From: Spirochaetaceae bacterium
Lineage (GTDB): Bacteria; Spirochaetota; Spirochaetia; Treponematales; Breznakiellaceae
Assembly: GCA_031267475.1 (NCBI GenBank)
Contig: JAIRZA010000021.1
Coordinates: forward strand, 1 to 5,571
DNA: 5,571 nucleotides
Direction: 5' to 3'
Part shown: positions 1-5,571 of the stretch, piece by piece
Layout of the letters: the number at the start of each line of letters is the position of its first letter
How positions within the stretch are numbered: position 1 is the stretch's first letter
Notes under the pieces: model-generated
Databases searched by the model: none
What the model was told of the DNA's origin: nothing
The model's input: the letters and a program-made list of their open reading frames with translations, nothing else
Position numbers and translations under genes: made by a program

Positions 1-70
1 CCTGATTTGCGAAGGACTCTCCGCCCGGACAGGCAACTATCGCAAGATTTGCGGGATTTGAATAATACAT
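1..70 (-). CDS. 5' end of an unidentified gene, cut by the window edge
   Basis: An open frame starts at an ATG at 70-68 and runs off the left edge after 23 codons without a stop. The visible peptide contains the stretch NLAIVACPGGESFANQ, which looks like real protein: a short hydrophobic beta strand followed by a Pro-Gly-Gly turn and an FA-x-Q helix start. This faintly recalls the N-terminal domain of PRPP-synthetase-like phosphoribosyltransferases, but too little is visible to assign a function. No Shine-Dalgarno sequence lies at a normal distance; the only G-rich stretch (GGCGG) is one base from the ATG. A candidate promoter ends six bases upstream, so the mRNA may be leaderless. The gene lies beyond the palindrome that follows the radical SAM gene and is probably a separate transcription unit. 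Confidence 0.5.
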   Translation of the reverse strand, partial: MYYSNPANLAIVACPGGESFANQ

Positions 71-76
71 ACCGCC

Positions 77-106
77 ATTCTACACCAAGCATTCTTAATA
101 TGACAA
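77..106 (-). promoter_or_regulatory. Candidate sigma-70-type promoter for the left-edge gene
   Basis: On the minus strand, TTGTCA (106-101, five of six matches to the -35 consensus) is followed after an 18-base spacer by TAGAAT (82-77, five of six matches to the -10 consensus). Transcription would start about seven bases past the -10 box, at or next to the A of the ATG at 70. This is a consensus match by eye only, but its place between the palindrome and the next start codon fits a promoter. Confidence 0.45.
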
Positions 107-135
107 TGGACTTGCTCAAAAACCCATATTTCCGG

Positions 136-174
136 CGTTTAACAAGCGCGTTTGTTAAACGCGCTTGTTAAACG
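136..174. terminator. Perfect 18-bp palindrome, probable terminator hairpin
   Basis: The arms CGTTTAACAAGCGCGTTT (136-153) and AAACGCGCTTGTTAAACG (157-174) are exact reverse complements separated by three bases. The structure begins one base after the radical SAM stop codon. The GC-rich core (GCGCGTTT/AAACGCGC) has AACAA before it and TTGTT after it in either direction, which resembles a bidirectional intrinsic terminator whose A and T flanks also pair. A true T run is absent directly after the stem on the minus strand. On the plus strand a run of six T follows a few bases later. Termination is inferred; a REP-like repeat unit or a protein-binding palindrome is possible. Confidence 0.6.
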
Positions 175-175
175 G

Positions 176-1117
176 TTAAGTTTTTTGCGCCGCCCATTCC
201 GATATGTCTTTTTTAGACGTTCGCCATTCCGATTCCACATAGTTGCCGTTGCGTACACAAAAACGGCAAAAAGGCACCGGGTTGTTCGCAAATTTAAAAA
301 TTTCATCGATGCTTTTGGCTTCATAAATGTCAATGTAGTCTTGCTTGGAAAGTTCAAGGTTCTTAGAAAAATATTCGTTGAATACGCCTATATTCGCGGA
401 TGTTGGACATTTATATATTTTACCGTTCCGCAAATTTCCGCATAACTTATCGCGGCATTTTTTGAATGATTCTTGGTAATCTTGTTCGCCGTCAAGGTCT
501 AATTCAAATTTAGTCATCTTCCGGTCTGGTGTGCTGTCGTCGTATGTAAGCTTTATTTTATGCTTTTCCGTCAATTTTTTAACCGCGTCATAATCTAAAT
601 TGACGGGGTAATAACTAATGAATATATCAATATTATATTTTGAGCAGATATTCCAAAATTCCTCGCTCTGTTTAAGCAGCAAAACACCGTTGGTAACAAT
701 CTCTATCCTGCATTTTGGAAAACATTCCCGCGCAAGACGCGCAATACTGGATATTTTATCGTTTAACAGCGGTTCTCCGCCCATCAATCTTAAAGTATCT
801 ATGTTACCGGCGCCCAATTTAGCCAAACGTTTAAAATCATTCTCGCATTGAACAATGTCAACAAATTCAGTCTTGGCAAGCGGCGAATAATGACTGCAAT
901 AGGCGCAGTTTAAATTACAATGATCGGCAATGTGCATCTCAAGATACAATCCGGCTTTTTCATGGAATCTGCCGTATTTTTTCCAATAAACGCCGTACAA
1001 ACGTTTGGCAAATTTTATCTCGAAGGGCAGTATTTTAAATACTTTTCTTACATTTCGCATAATTACATTAATCAGGCCGCCCTTTCTGTAGGGGGGGGGG
1101 GGGGAATTAATTGTCAT
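176..1117 (-). CDS. Radical SAM protein with a phase-variable-type poly-C tract at its start
   Basis: This 313-residue protein carries the radical SAM cluster motif CxxxCxxC at C67, C71 and C74 (in HCNLNCAYCSHYSPLA). These cysteines bind the [4Fe-4S] cluster that cleaves S-adenosylmethionine. The SAM-contacting GGEP motif follows at 113-116. Further cysteines at C221, C226, C237, C284 and C287 suggest a SPASM-like C-terminal domain with an auxiliary cluster. The substrate is unknown. Proteins with the CNLNC-x-x-C-SH-x-SPLA signature are, from general knowledge, sometimes found near surface-glycan genes, but no such gene is visible here. The ATG at 1117 was chosen because AAAAGGAG lies five bases upstream; an in-frame GTG at 1138 would add seven residues but would place that ribosome site inside the gene. 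Codons 5-9 lie on a 14-C run (1091-1104), so the frame depends on tract length. The gene is more AT-rich than its neighbours, which suggests a different origin. Confidence 0.85.
   Translation of the reverse strand: MTINSPPPPYRKGGLINVIMRNVRKVFKILPFEIKFAKRLYGVYWKKYGRFHEKAGLYLEMHIADHCNLNCAYCSHYSPLAKTEFVDIVQCENDFKRLAKLGAGNIDTLRLMGGEPLLNDKISSIARLARECFPKCRIEIVTNGVLLLKQSEEFWNICSKYNIDIFISYYPVNLDYDAVKKLTEKHKIKLTYDDSTPDRKMTKFELDLDGEQDYQESFKKCRDKLCGNLRNGKIYKCPTSANIGVFNEYFSKNLELSKQDYIDIYEAKSIDEIFKFANNPVPFCRFCVRNGNYVESEWRTSKKDISEWAAQKT
1091..1104. repeat. Homopolymer of 14 G (14 C on the coding strand), candidate contingency tract
   Basis: Fourteen consecutive G on the plus strand encode the end of Ser5 and Pro6 to Pro9 of the radical SAM protein. 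With 14 bases the reading frame is open. With 13 a TGA is met at 1074-1072, giving a 14-residue peptide. With 15 a TAA is met at 1070-1068, giving a 16-residue peptide. Tracts of this length are prone to slipped-strand mispairing during replication and are the classic basis of phase variation in, for example, Campylobacter and Neisseria. Sequencing error can also alter the apparent length. Confidence 0.9.
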
Positions 1118-1122
1118 ATTTA

Positions 1123-1130
1123 CTCCTTTT
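1123..1130 (-). promoter_or_regulatory. Ribosome binding site deciding the radical SAM start
   Basis: AAAAGGAG lies five bases upstream of the ATG at 1117. It is a good match to the anti-Shine-Dalgarno sequence at normal spacing and favours this ATG over the in-frame GTG at 1138. It also places the poly-C tract inside the coding region rather than in the leader. Confidence 0.75.
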
Positions 1131-1185
1131 TCAAACACATGATTAAACGCGCTGTTGCAGCCAGCCGCATTTTGCGAGCGCCATG

Positions 1186-2007
1186 TTACGGGCAGCCTTG
1201 CAGAACGTATTGTTCAATTACACGGGCGAGTCCGTCTTCATCGTTTGACATTTCGGTAACAAGCCTCGCGGCTTTTTTTATGCGCTCGTCGCCGTTGCAC
1301 ATGGCAATGCCTAAGCCCGCCCAGCGTATCATGGCTTCGTCATTCATAGAATCGCCAACCGCCATAACCGCTTCCCTGTCTATTCCCAGCCGCGCCGCCA
1401 CTTTCGCAAGGGCTGTTCCCTTGTCAGTCGCGGGCGGCAGTATTTCAAGATAGTAAGGTTTGCTGGTAAAAATGGTTACTTCGTCGCCTACAAAATTCCG
1501 CAGTATTACTTCCAACTGCCGCAGTAACATGGGATCGCCCGGTATTACAAGTTTATGACAATTCGCCGCTATCATTTCTCTGAAATTAGGCGGGATTGTC
1601 TGCTGCATACCGGTAAGTTTTTTTTCGTAGATGGCGAATTCATTTTTGCGCGAAACATAAGCGACATCACCTTCGTATATCTGTACCGCGAAACCTTCGG
1701 CGTCGACTAAATCGAAAGCGGCGAGCGCGGGTTTGGGCGGCAGTGTAACTTGATCAACTATTTTTCCCGTCGCCGCCTCTTGTATCAAAGAACCGTTGCC
1801 GCAGATTAGGTAGCTGCCGTTCTTTTGCAAAGACAAAAGTTTCGCGTAATAATATACCGATTTGTAGACGCGCCCAGACGCCAGCACCACCTTGACCCCT
1901 GCCGCAAGACAGCGTTTTATCGCTTTCCGTGTGCGGAACGAAATGCTTAAATCCGTCCGCAGCAGAGTATCGTCAATGTCCAGCGCAATCAAGCGTATAG
2001 CCTGCAT
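1186..2007 (-). CDS. Cof-type HAD-superfamily phosphatase (subfamily IIB)
   Basis: This is a 273-residue cytoplasmic hydrolase of normal Cof-family length. Motif I is ALDIDDTLL, with nucleophile D10 and acid/base D12. Motif II is VLASGR with S44, and NGS (71-73) follows as in other Cof proteins. The variable cap domain spans roughly residues 85-185. The motif III lysine is K196 in TDKGTAL, and motif IV is GDSMND (218-223), whose aspartates bind Mg2+. Members dephosphorylate small phosphorylated metabolites such as sugar phosphates, nucleotides or flavin precursors; the substrate cannot be read from the sequence. The ATG at 2007 lies two bases after the oadB stop codon. A TTG at 2013 would add two residues and overlap oadB by four bases. 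Neither has a strong ribosome site, so translation is probably coupled to oadB. The TAA stop is followed by 68 bases with no clear terminator before the radical SAM gene. Confidence 0.85.
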   Translation of the reverse strand: MQAIRLIALDIDDTLLRTDLSISFRTRKAIKRCLAAGVKVVLASGRVYKSVYYYAKLLSLQKNGSYLICGNGSLIQEAATGKIVDQVTLPPKPALAAFDLVDAEGFAVQIYEGDVAYVSRKNEFAIYEKKLTGMQQTIPPNFREMIAANCHKLVIPGDPMLLRQLEVILRNFVGDEVTIFTSKPYYLEILPPATDKGTALAKVAARLGIDREAVMAVGDSMNDEAMIRWAGLGIAMCNGDERIKKAARLVTEMSNDEDGLARVIEQYVLQGCP

Positions 2008-2009
2008 GA

Positions 2010-3443
2010 TCAACCGTAGCAGGCTATCATGATGCCCGCCGCTATAGCGGTTCCAATTACGCCTGAGACATTCGGACCCATGGCGTGCATCAACAGGAAA
2101 TTACCCGGATCGGATTCGAGACCGACCTTGTTGGAAACACGCGCCGCCATTGGAACAGCGGAAACACCGGCTGAACCTATCAGCGGGTTGATTTTTTCTT
2201 TCAAGAACAGGTTCATGAATTTAGCGACCAGAACACCCGCGGCGGTAGCGATGCAGAACGCCAGAAGTCCCAGCGCGACTATCGAAAGCGATGACGGGTT
2301 TAGGAACTTTTCCGGCGTCATTTGACTGCCAACGCCGAGCGAAAGCAGTATTGAGACTATGTTCATCAACTCGTTTTGCAAGGTTTTTGAAAGCCGTTCC
2401 ACCAAGCCGCATTCTTTAATGAAATTGCCAAACATCAAGCAGCCTATCAATGGCGCGGCGGCGGGCAGCACTAAGATGGTGAGCGAAAACACGATGAGCG
2501 GGAACATTATCTTTTCAGCCTTAGGCACATGGCGCATCTGCTTCATTTTGATAAGCCGTTCTTCTTTTGTGGTAAGCGCCCGCATGATCGGCGGCTGAAT
2601 TAACGGAACCAGCGCCATGTACGAATACGCGGCTACCGCGACCGTCGCAAGTAATTCAGGCGCTAGTTTCGCGGCAATATAAATTGTGGTGGGACCGTCC
2701 GCGCCGCCTATGATAGCAACAGCGCAGGCTTCTTTCAATGTAAAATTAACGCCCGGGATTAGGTTCATCGCCGTAACGCCAAACAGTGTTCCGAACACGC
2801 CGAACTGCGCCGCCGCTCCCAGCAGAGCGGTTTTAGGATTGGCGATGAGCGGGCCGAAGTCCGTCATCGCGCCTATACCCATGAAGATGAACAGCGGGAA
2901 AAATTCGTTGCCTACGCCGGCTTCGTATATTATGTGTAAAAAACCGTGCGGGCCGTCCCCCATGCCGGCGAAAGGTATGTTCACAAAAATTGTGCCGAAG
3001 CCAATCGGTATCAACAGCAGGGGTTCGAAATTCTTTGCCGCGCCCAGCCACACGATGACGAAACCGACAATGACCATCAATAATTCCTGCCAGCCGTATA
3101 TCGTTGTTTTTTCGCCGCCCGGTGTAAACATTTCTTTCGCATCGGTGATGAATGCGTACAAACCGGTTGTTTCGGCTATGTTGCGGGCGAATGACGATAT
3201 GGAAATTGTGGGAATTTCGCCGTGTTCAGTGCCTTCTATAAGCCCGTCTATATTGAGATAGGAGGCGGAGCCTTTACCAGCGGCAGTCGCCGCGGCGCCT
3301 GACGCGGCGACTGCCGAGGTATCCGCAGTCTGAGCCTGCGCTCGCGGCGCGAAAGACAGAACGGCTGATAACGCCATGGCTCCTATCAGCATTATAAAGC
3401 AGATTTTCGTTACCCAAGTAGGATCTTTTTTAAAGTTAAACAT
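2010..3443 (-). CDS. oadB: Sodium-translocating decarboxylase, beta subunit (oxaloacetate decarboxylase type)
   Basis: This 477-residue multi-helix membrane protein decarboxylates carboxybiotin and couples this to Na+ export. It has the family blocks FEPLLLIPIGFG (139-150), GGADGPTTIY (246-255), YSYMALVPLIQPP (273-285) and GSAGVSAVPMAARVSN (423-438). Using D249 as the equivalent of Klebsiella OadB D203, a constant offset of 46 puts Y275, N419, G423, S428, R435 and N458 exactly on the functional residues Y229, N373, G377, S382, R389 and N412. The pump should therefore be active. Residues 1 to about 80 are an extension not found in the Klebsiella protein. They comprise a basic N terminus, a hydrophobic stretch (about 13-32), a possible signal-peptidase site (AQA-Q, near 37) and an Ala-rich linker. 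The ATG lies five bases after the oadA stop, with a weak GGAT element overlapping that stop, which implies coupled translation. Methylmalonyl-CoA or glutaconyl-CoA decarboxylase beta subunits are close relatives, but the OadA-type neighbour favours oxaloacetate. Confidence 0.93.
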   Translation of the reverse strand: MFNFKKDPTWVTKICFIMLIGAMALSAVLSFAPRAQAQTADTSAVAASGAAATAAGKGSASYLNIDGLIEGTEHGEIPTISISSFARNIAETTGLYAFITDAKEMFTPGGEKTTIYGWQELLMVIVGFVIVWLGAAKNFEPLLLIPIGFGTIFVNIPFAGMGDGPHGFLHIIYEAGVGNEFFPLFIFMGIGAMTDFGPLIANPKTALLGAAAQFGVFGTLFGVTAMNLIPGVNFTLKEACAVAIIGGADGPTTIYIAAKLAPELLATVAVAAYSYMALVPLIQPPIMRALTTKEERLIKMKQMRHVPKAEKIMFPLIVFSLTILVLPAAAPLIGCLMFGNFIKECGLVERLSKTLQNELMNIVSILLSLGVGSQMTPEKFLNPSSLSIVALGLLAFCIATAAGVLVAKFMNLFLKEKINPLIGSAGVSAVPMAARVSNKVGLESDPGNFLLMHAMGPNVSGVIGTAIAAGIMIACYG

Positions 3444-3448
3444 CAGCT

Positions 3449-5215
3449 TTATCCAATCTGGGCCAGCGCTTGCTGCGCTTGTACCGCTTGCCCGGCGGGT
3501 ACTAAGAAATGCACTTTACCCGGCGCTGTCGCCTTTATTTCAAGCTCCATCTTCATCGATTCGATTATGACGATTGTATCGCCGAGGGCGACAGACGCGC
3601 CTTCCTCGACGGAGTGTTTCAGCAGTGTTCCCGCCACAGGCGCGATGATTTCAACGCCGCCCGCTGGAACGGCGGCGGCCGCCGGACTTGCGGGGGCTGG
3701 AGCGGGAGCCGGGGCGGCGGACGCGGAGGCGGACGCCGGAGCTATCGCCAGCGAGCCTTCGGGACGCACCTGAACGTGATAATCCGCGCCGTTTACATTT
3801 ACTATGTAAGCGCCGGAGTCTTCCGTCTTTGACGCGGTTTTCGCGGCGGCGGCAAACTCGTTGCTGGACACCGGCCCCTTGGCTCTGTTCTTGAAGAAAT
3901 TGGGCGCGACTTTGGGGAACATCGCGTAAGTAAGCGTGTCTTCGATACTGCCCGCGCCCGCGGCTTTAGCTTCGGACTCGATTTTTTCAAACTCATTGGT
4001 AATGCTGTCCGCGGGGCGCGTCGTCAAAACTGCGTCATATTTATTCTGAGCGAGCGCTTGTTTGACTAAATCCGGATTTGGGCTGGCGGGAAGCGCCCCG
4101 TAGCGGCCTGTAACCAAGTCGGCTGTTTCGGTGGTAATCTTCGCGTACCTTCCGAACAACACGTTAAACACAGCTTGTGTGCCTACAATTTGGCTTGTCG
4201 GCGTTACCAGCGGGATGTATCCGCAGTCTTTCTGAACAAGGGCTATCTCTTTTAATACGTCGTCGATTTTGTCCTGCGCCCCTTGTTCCTTTAACTGGCC
4301 TTCAAGATTTGAAAGCATACCGCCCGGCACTTGAGAGACTAGGATACGAGTGTCGGCCCCAAGGAAGCTCGACTCGAACTTGGCGTATTTTTTTCGTACT
4401 TCGCGGAAGTACGCGGCGATTTTGAGCAGCTCTTTGGTATCAAGACCGGTATCATACTCCGTCCCTTTGAACATCTCGACGATAGTCTCCGCCGGGCTGT
4501 GGCTGGTGCCCATAGACATGGACGAGATTGTTGTATCCAGAATTTCAGCTCCGGCTTCGGCGGATTTAAGCAGGGTTGCGACAGAAAGCCCCGTTGTCGC
4601 GTGGGTGTGTATATCAATGGGTATGCCGGCTTTGGCTTTCATGGCTTTTATCAGGTCGTAGGCTTCATAGGGTTTAAGAAGCCCGGACATATCTTTAACA
4701 CAAATAGAATCCGCGCCGAATTCGGCGTATTTTTTGGCTAGGTCCGCGTAAATTTCTTTGGTGTGGTATGGTGTTGTAGCGTAAGAAATCGCCATTTGAA
4801 CGTGTTTGCCCGTCTTCTTGGCGGCGTCCGCGGCGCGTTTCAGGTTTCGCGGGTCGTTGCAGGCGTCAAAGATGCGGAAGACGCCTATTCCGTTGGCCGC
4901 CGCTTTTTCGACAAATTTATCAACAATGTCATCCGCGTAGTGGCGGTAGCCGAGCAGGTTTTGTCCGCGCAGCAGCATCATTATGGGCGTGTTGGGCAGC
5001 CCTTTTTTAAGCGTCCGCAGGCGCTCCCACGGGTCCTCGTTCAGGAACCGGATGCAAGCGTCAAAAGTCGCTCCGCCCCACGCTTCCAGCGACCAATACC
5101 CGATCTTGTCAAGCATACCCAAAGCTTCAAGCATATCCGCCGTTGTCATTCGTGTTGCAATCAAGGACTGATGAGCATCCCTCAATACTAAATCATTTAA
5201 CTTAATCTTTGCCAT
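3449..5215 (-). CDS. oadA: Oxaloacetate decarboxylase alpha subunit (carboxyltransferase plus biotinyl domain)
   Basis: This 588-residue soluble subunit moves the carboxyl group of oxaloacetate to biotin, releasing pyruvate. Residues 4 to about 270 form the carboxyltransferase TIM barrel. It begins with LRDAHQS and has metal ligands D13, H203 and H205 (in HTHATTG), plus K174 in VKDMSG as the expected active-site lysine. Residues about 290-465 are the conserved PYC/OADA helical region. An Ala/Pro/Ser linker (about 491-518) leads to a biotinyl domain (about 520-588) with the biotin-accepting lysine K555 in ESMKME. The length and domain order are those of OadA. A ribosome site GGAGG (5225-5229) sits nine bases before the ATG. 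The gene lies between oadG and oadB, which argues for the Na+ pump. Isolated homologues can act as pyruvate carboxylase subunit B, but no biotin carboxylase gene is visible here. Confidence 0.95.
   Translation of the reverse strand: MAKIKLNDLVLRDAHQSLIATRMTTADMLEALGMLDKIGYWSLEAWGGATFDACIRFLNEDPWERLRTLKKGLPNTPIMMLLRGQNLLGYRHYADDIVDKFVEKAAANGIGVFRIFDACNDPRNLKRAADAAKKTGKHVQMAISYATTPYHTKEIYADLAKKYAEFGADSICVKDMSGLLKPYEAYDLIKAMKAKAGIPIDIHTHATTGLSVATLLKSAEAGAEILDTTISSMSMGTSHSPAETIVEMFKGTEYDTGLDTKELLKIAAYFREVRKKYAKFESSFLGADTRILVSQVPGGMLSNLEGQLKEQGAQDKIDDVLKEIALVQKDCGYIPLVTPTSQIVGTQAVFNVLFGRYAKITTETADLVTGRYGALPASPNPDLVKQALAQNKYDAVLTTRPADSITNEFEKIESEAKAAGAGSIEDTLTYAMFPKVAPNFFKNRAKGPVSSNEFAAAAKTASKTEDSGAYIVNVNGADYHVQVRPEGSLAIAPASASASAAPAPAPAPASPAAAAVPAGGVEIIAPVAGTLLKHSVEEGASVALGDTIVIIESMKMELEIKATAPGKVHFLVPAGQAVQAQQALAQIG
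3662..3745 (-). other. Ala/Pro/Ser-rich swinging-arm linker within oadA
   Basis: Codons 491-518 of oadA encode a low-complexity run of alternating Ala-Ser and Ala-Pro units. Such linkers are flexible and let the biotinyl domain travel between the carboxyltransferase and the membrane decarboxylase. The GC-rich, near-repetitive DNA could vary in length between strains. Confidence 0.8.
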
Positions 5216-5224
5216 AGAAAACTT

Positions 5225-5229
5225 CCTCC
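5225..5229 (-). promoter_or_regulatory. Ribosome binding site of oadA
   Basis: GGAGG lies nine bases before the oadA ATG in the 43-base gap after oadG. The rest of the gap is AT-rich, without a hairpin or a convincing promoter, so oadG and oadA are probably co-transcribed. Confidence 0.75.
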
Positions 5230-5258
5230 AATAATAGAAAATATAGAAAAATACCGGT

Positions 5259-5510
5259 TTATTCGTTGCGGTGCGTTTTAACCGCAGTTGTTATAGCCGC
5301 GACAAGCGCGTTATCTATGCCCCCCGGCGCTATTTTCGCAGGCTGCGCCGCAAGCGGGGTGTTCTGCGCGTCTTTATTCAAGCCTAGAGCGCGGATGATA
5401 TGCCCGGCCGCGCTGATTACGATGATCAGCACGATAAGAAAACCAAAAACTACGCTCATTCCCAGTAGTGCAAGCGAGCCGCTTTGTCCAAACATCTCCG
5501 ATATGGTCAT
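5259..5510 (-). CDS. oadG: Decarboxylase gamma subunit (OadG family, small membrane protein)
   Basis: This 83-residue protein has one membrane helix near its N terminus (about residues 13-35). A polar, Ala/Pro/Gln-rich linker follows, and then a C-terminal segment, DNALVAAITTAVKTHRN, typical of OadG proteins. In known oxaloacetate decarboxylases the gamma subunit holds the alpha and beta subunits together at the membrane, and in some it binds Zn2+ through its C-terminal tail. The present tail has one late His and no His-rich cluster, so metal binding is uncertain. GGAGG lies four bases before the ATG. Identification rests on this short pattern and on oadA and oadB directly downstream; the sequence alone would be weak evidence. 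Confidence 0.85.
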   Translation of the reverse strand: MTISEMFGQSGSLALLGMSVVFGFLIVLIIVISAAGHIIRALGLNKDAQNTPLAAQPAKIAPGGIDNALVAAITTAVKTHRNE

Positions 5511-5514
5511 AAAG

Positions 5515-5519
5515 CCTCC
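5515..5519 (-). promoter_or_regulatory. Ribosome binding site of oadG
   Basis: GGAGG (CCTCC on the plus strand) is placed four bases before the oadG ATG. It is the strongest ribosome site in the cluster and fits the first gene of the operon. Confidence 0.75.
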
Positions 5520-5537
5520 AAAAATATCTTCATTTTG

Positions 5538-5566
5538 AGTATATAGCGAATCAAACGGCTGGTATA
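5538..5566 (-). promoter_or_regulatory. Possible weak promoter of the oad cluster
   Basis: TATACT (5543-5538) is a good -10 candidate about 28 bases upstream of the oadG start. With a 17-base spacer the -35 position reads TATACC, only three of six matches. The window ends just beyond, so a stronger promoter or an upstream co-transcribed gene cannot be excluded. Confidence 0.25.
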
Positions 5567-5571
5567 GTGGG

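Noticed and set aside
1118..1185. Terminator or promoter in the gap between the HAD and radical SAM genes
   Set aside because: Only short imperfect stems (GCGCT/AGCGC, GCTG/CAGC) without a T run are visible, and there is no convincing -35/-10 pair. The radical SAM gene may be read through from the oad operon.
920..1453. Plus-strand open frame of 177 codons crossing the poly-G tract
   Set aside because: It runs antisense through two clear minus-strand genes and their gap, reads the tract as poly-Gly and has no domain or ribosome site of note.
2686..3261. Plus-strand open frame of 191 codons
   Set aside because: It lies wholly antisense to oadB, whose protein has all the family motifs. Its product is Pro/Ser/Met-rich with no recognisable domain, as expected from the complement of a GC-rich membrane-protein gene.
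4763..5191. Plus-strand open frame of 142 codons
   Set aside because: It is antisense to the most conserved part of oadA and is a shadow of it.
3449..5215. Reading the alpha subunit as pyruvate carboxylase subunit B
   Set aside because: The domain structure is the same, but adjacency to oadG and oadB and the absence of a biotin carboxylase gene favour the decarboxylase. Not fully excluded.
1..5571. CRISPR array, tRNA, rRNA, transposase or riboswitch
   Set aside because: No regularly spaced repeats, tRNA-like cloverleaf, transposase motif or conserved leader element was found by reading both strands. Gaps between genes are all too short for large RNA elements.

Overview
This window holds a minus-strand gene cluster from what is probably an anaerobic, fermentative bacterium that uses sodium-ion bioenergetics. 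The main evidence is a complete sodium-translocating decarboxylase set in the order gamma, alpha, beta (read on the minus strand from right to left). No ribosomal RNA or other marker gene is present, so the lineage cannot be named. The decarboxylase and hydrolase genes are moderately GC-rich, while the last complete gene is clearly more AT-rich.

Layout in the direction of transcription, from high to low coordinates. A short leader with a possible weak promoter (5511-5571) precedes oadG (5259-5510), a one-helix membrane subunit. oadA follows (3449-5215); it is the carboxyltransferase with a metal site, an Ala/Pro linker and a biotinyl domain. Five bases later comes oadB (2010-3443), the membrane decarboxylase and Na+ pump subunit, which carries an unusual exported-looking N-terminal extension. 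A Cof-type HAD phosphatase (1186-2007) begins at the oadB stop codon and is probably translationally coupled to it. After a 68-base gap comes a radical SAM protein (176-1117), followed by a long perfect palindrome (136-174) that probably ends the transcript. At the left edge, the first 23 codons of another gene (1-70) lie directly behind a candidate promoter placed so that the mRNA would be leaderless.

OadG, OadA and OadB should form one complex. OadA transfers the carboxyl group of oxaloacetate (or a related substrate) to biotin, and OadB decarboxylates carboxybiotin and exports Na+. OadG anchors and assembles the complex. The HAD phosphatase and the radical SAM protein have no obvious part in this chemistry.

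The most interesting signal is a run of 14 C residues on the coding strand, at codons 5-9 of the radical SAM gene. At the length seen here the frame is open. Loss or gain of one C gives a stop codon within about 20 bases. This is the layout of a phase-variable contingency locus. An in-frame ATG just downstream of both stops could allow leaky re-initiation.
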